Shown: piece by piece, positions 31,740 to 33,401 of the stretch
How the letters are laid out: each line of letters opens with the position of its first letter
How positions within the stretch are numbered: the stretch's first letter is position 1
NCBI GenBank assembly: GCA_900752015.1
Contig: CAADTZ010000001.1
Span: forward strand, 1-33,401
Direction: 5' to 3'
Source: an uncultured Collinsella sp.
GTDB taxonomy: Bacteria > Actinomycetota > Coriobacteriia > Coriobacteriales > Coriobacteriaceae
DNA length: 33,401 nucleotides
Translations under genes and position numbers: made by a program
Notes under the pieces: generated by a model
Seen by the model: only the letters and a program-made list of their open reading frames with translations
Told to the model about the DNA's origin: nothing
Databases searched by the model: none

Positions 31740-31816
31740 GGCGCAGGCGGGGGTACCTTTGTCCACGGCATAATATGGAAGCCAATCACCAACCTACCGG
31801 CAAGCTCGTGTCGGCA

Positions 31817-31888
31817 GCCCCGGCCTTTCCTTTGCCTAGCGCGACCCTCGCGAAGCGCGTGAGCGATAGGGATAGGAAAGGCCGGGGC
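31817..31888. repeat. Second long hairpin in tex / transaldolase gap
   Basis: GCCCCGGCCTTTCC and complement (31875-31888) give a perfect 14-bp stem; inside it GCGCG / CGCG segments can pair further. It lies 30 bases after the transaldolase stop codon and may help terminate that gene. Confidence 0.65.
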
Positions 31889-31918
31889 GAACAACCCGCG
31901 GCGCAGCCAGTGTTCGCG

Positions 31919-32623
31919 TTACGGCAGAATATGGAAGCCCAAAGCGGCGATATCCTTGGCAAAACCGCGCACGGTATCGAGCGAGACCTCGTACGGGTCG
32001 CGGCCGATGTTCTTGCGCTTGGCCAGGATGCTGTTGGGCACCGTAATGATCTGGCAACCGCAGGCTTCTGCCTGGTAAATGTTGATGAGCTCGCGCGTGG
32101 ACGCCCACAGGATCTCACAGTTGGGCTTGATGGCGGCCTTCTTGACCGACTCCGTCATAAACGGAATGGGGTCGACGCCGGTGTCGGCGATGCGGCCGGC
32201 AAAGAGCGAGATGATGGACGGCGTCTCGGTGTCAACGGCCTCGACCATCTCGTCAACCTGCTTAGGCGTAAAGATGGTGGTGACGTTGACCTTGATGCCG
32301 TCGGCCGAAAGCTTGCGCACCAGCTCGGCGGTGGACTCGCCCTTGGTGGTCACGCACGGAATCTTGACGTAGACGTTCTCGGCCCAGGTAGCGATCTCGC
32401 GCGCCTCGACCTCCATGGTCTCGACGTCGTCGGCAAAGACCTCAAACGAGACGGACACATCGGTGATGTGGGTCAAGACCTCTTTGGCAAACGCACGGTA
32501 ATCCGTCACGCCGCCCTTCTTCATAAGGGACGGGTTGGTCGTGAAACCCTGAACGTTGCCGTTCTCGTACATGTCGAGCATGCCCTCGAGGTTTGCACCG
32601 TCAGCGAACACCTTGATTGCCAT
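31919..32623 (-). CDS. Transaldolase-family protein (fructose-6-phosphate aldolase/TalC type)
   Basis: Class I aldolase forming a Schiff base with a ketose phosphate, 234 residues, the short form of the transaldolase family. The catalytic Lys87 lies in VYVKIPC; other family marks are FTTNPSLMKK (27-36), NVTTIFTPKQ and ISLFAGRIADTG. ATG 32623 is preceded by AAAGGAATCAGG; an ATG eight codons upstream is less likely. It acts either in the non-oxidative pentose phosphate pathway (transaldolase) or as a fructose-6-phosphate aldolase. The sequence alone does not decide. Monocistronic, convergent with tex. Confidence 0.9.
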   Translation of the reverse strand: MAIKVFADGANLEGMLDMYENGNVQGFTTNPSLMKKGGVTDYRAFAKEVLTHITDVSVSFEVFADDVETMEVEAREIATWAENVYVKIPCVTTKGESTAELVRKLSADGIKVNVTTIFTPKQVDEMVEAVDTETPSIISLFAGRIADTGVDPIPFMTESVKKAAIKPNCEILWASTRELINIYQAEACGCQIITVPNSILAKRKNIGRDPYEVSLDTVRGFAKDIAALGFHILP

Positions 32624-32816
32624 CTGCCTGATTCCTTTCGTTAGCATACGGCCGATAAACTGCTAAACACTTTACCTACGTTTATCAAGGCGTGAGCTGC
32701 TGTTTTTTATCTTCTCGGCGAACGGTATAAACACCTCAGTGTTTGGATTGATAAATCGATTGAGCATGTAAAAGCAAAGAGTCGCAGTTTGGGCAAACGT
32801 CAGAACGCGGGATTCA

Positions 32817-33401
32817 TTAGATGAGGCCGAAATGCTGCATCGCTGTGACGGTGCCGTCATGTGCGACATCATCAGTCACGTAGTCGGCGAGCGCCTTGAC
32901 CTCGGGCATGGCGTTGCCCATGGCCACGGCCGTCTCGACAGCGGCGAGCATACCCAGATCGTTGCCGGAATCGCCAAAGCCAAAGGTGCGCGCGTTGCCG
33001 GTGCGACCCAGGTATTCCAGCGCTCGCGCCACGCCCACGCCCTTGTCAATGCCCTTGGGGCTCAGCTCGCGATTCTGACCACCGGTGTTGCACAGCTCAA
33101 ACTCGCGATCGATAAAGCCGTCATCGTTGGCTACGCGAGCCAGGTAGCTCGCGACGATGCACACCTTGCCCACGCGCAGACGGCCGTCGACGCGCATCTC
33201 CTCGGCGCTGTGCACCACAGAAGTGCCGATCAGAGACGGCTGCTCAACACCCGCGGGTTCCAGGGCAAAGGTAGCCACGTTGGTCTCGAAAAAGGCTTCA
33301 ATCCCTGCCGCGGCCATACGGCGTGCCAGCTCCTCGATAACGTCCTCATCAAAGCAGTCCTCGTGTACCACGCGGCCCTCGACCTCGAGCGTCGCTCCCG
33401 C
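32817..33401 (-). CDS. HAD family hydrolase, C-terminal part (cut by window edge)
   Basis: Probable Cof-type sugar-phosphate or flavin-phosphate phosphatase of the haloacid dehalogenase superfamily. The visible 194 codons remain open to the window edge, so the start and the N-terminal DxD nucleophile motif lie outside. Present are the lysine motif region (SPKGIDKGVGVARAL) and the magnesium motif GFGDSGNDLGML, followed by VAMGNAMPEVKALADYVTDD, typical of the Cof C-terminus. The 193-base gap to the transaldolase gene shows no further gene or hairpin. Confidence 0.9.
   Translation of the reverse strand, partial: AGATLEVEGRVVHEDCFDEDVIEELARRMAAAGIEAFFETNVATFALEPAGVEQPSLIGTSVVHSAEEMRVDGRLRVGKVCIVASYLARVANDDGFIDREFELCNTGGQNRELSPKGIDKGVGVARALEYLGRTGNARTFGFGDSGNDLGMLAAVETAVAMGNAMPEVKALADYVTDDVAHDGTVTAMQHFGLI

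Noticed and set aside
1..33401. tRNA or rRNA genes
   Set aside because: No cloverleaf with tRNA-conserved positions and no rRNA sequence was recognised; the cloverleaf at 14480-14540 lacks tRNA features, and the integration site is a coding gene rather than a tRNA.

Overview
The window looks like chromosome of a high-GC gut actinobacterium of the Coriobacteriia, most likely Collinsella. This is inferred from protein style, GC-rich coding, strong AGGAGG-type ribosome sites, and many palindromic intergenic repeats; no rRNA or tRNA is present to confirm it.

Left part (1-9450). prfA (release factor 1) is followed by a minus-strand operon, read right to left: an amino-acid ABC transporter (Tat/lipobox binding protein, permease, ATPase) and an M20 carboxypeptidase. 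Together these suggest uptake and hydrolysis of peptides or N-acyl amino acids. Next are a LacX-type aldose 1-epimerase, a single-pass membrane protein of unknown function, and a DHA1-type MFS exporter.

Mobile element (about 9534-16554, 7,021 bp). An integrative element with a Tn916-like tyrosine integrase sits inside the 5' end of a low-molecular-weight protein tyrosine phosphatase gene, exactly in the codons for its catalytic P-loop. The original first 12 codons remain at the left end (9496-9534). The element's right end supplies a new ribosome site, start codon and N-terminus, so an intact phosphatase (16517-16963) is rebuilt. The element carries an XRE repressor next to operator-like repeats, a three-gene surface module (lipoprotein, membrane coiled-coil protein, anchored extracellular protein), two overlapping small hypothetical genes, a gene-free stretch with iterons and a cloverleaf-like structure, an excisionase-like gene broken by an in-frame TAG, and the integrase. 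No relaxase, replication protein or conjugation gene is visible, so it could move only with help.

Right part (16964-33401). A pyridoxamine kinase overlaps a small TIGR04076-type protein. A MarR regulator with a clear promoter/operator heads an operon for a heterodimeric ABC exporter, with one degenerate and one canonical ATP site. A membrane diguanylate cyclase follows. A LysR regulator diverges from an SDR / OFA-type MFS / Gfo-Idh-MocA operon that looks catabolic but has an unknown substrate. The end holds tex, a transaldolase-family protein and a HAD hydrolase cut by the window edge.

The intergenic regions hold several palindromic repeat families: two copies of a 56-bp hairpin, two copies of a roughly 135-bp inverted-repeat element with a shared core, a six-unit alternating array of about 31-bp period, and several GACAAAG-type hairpins.
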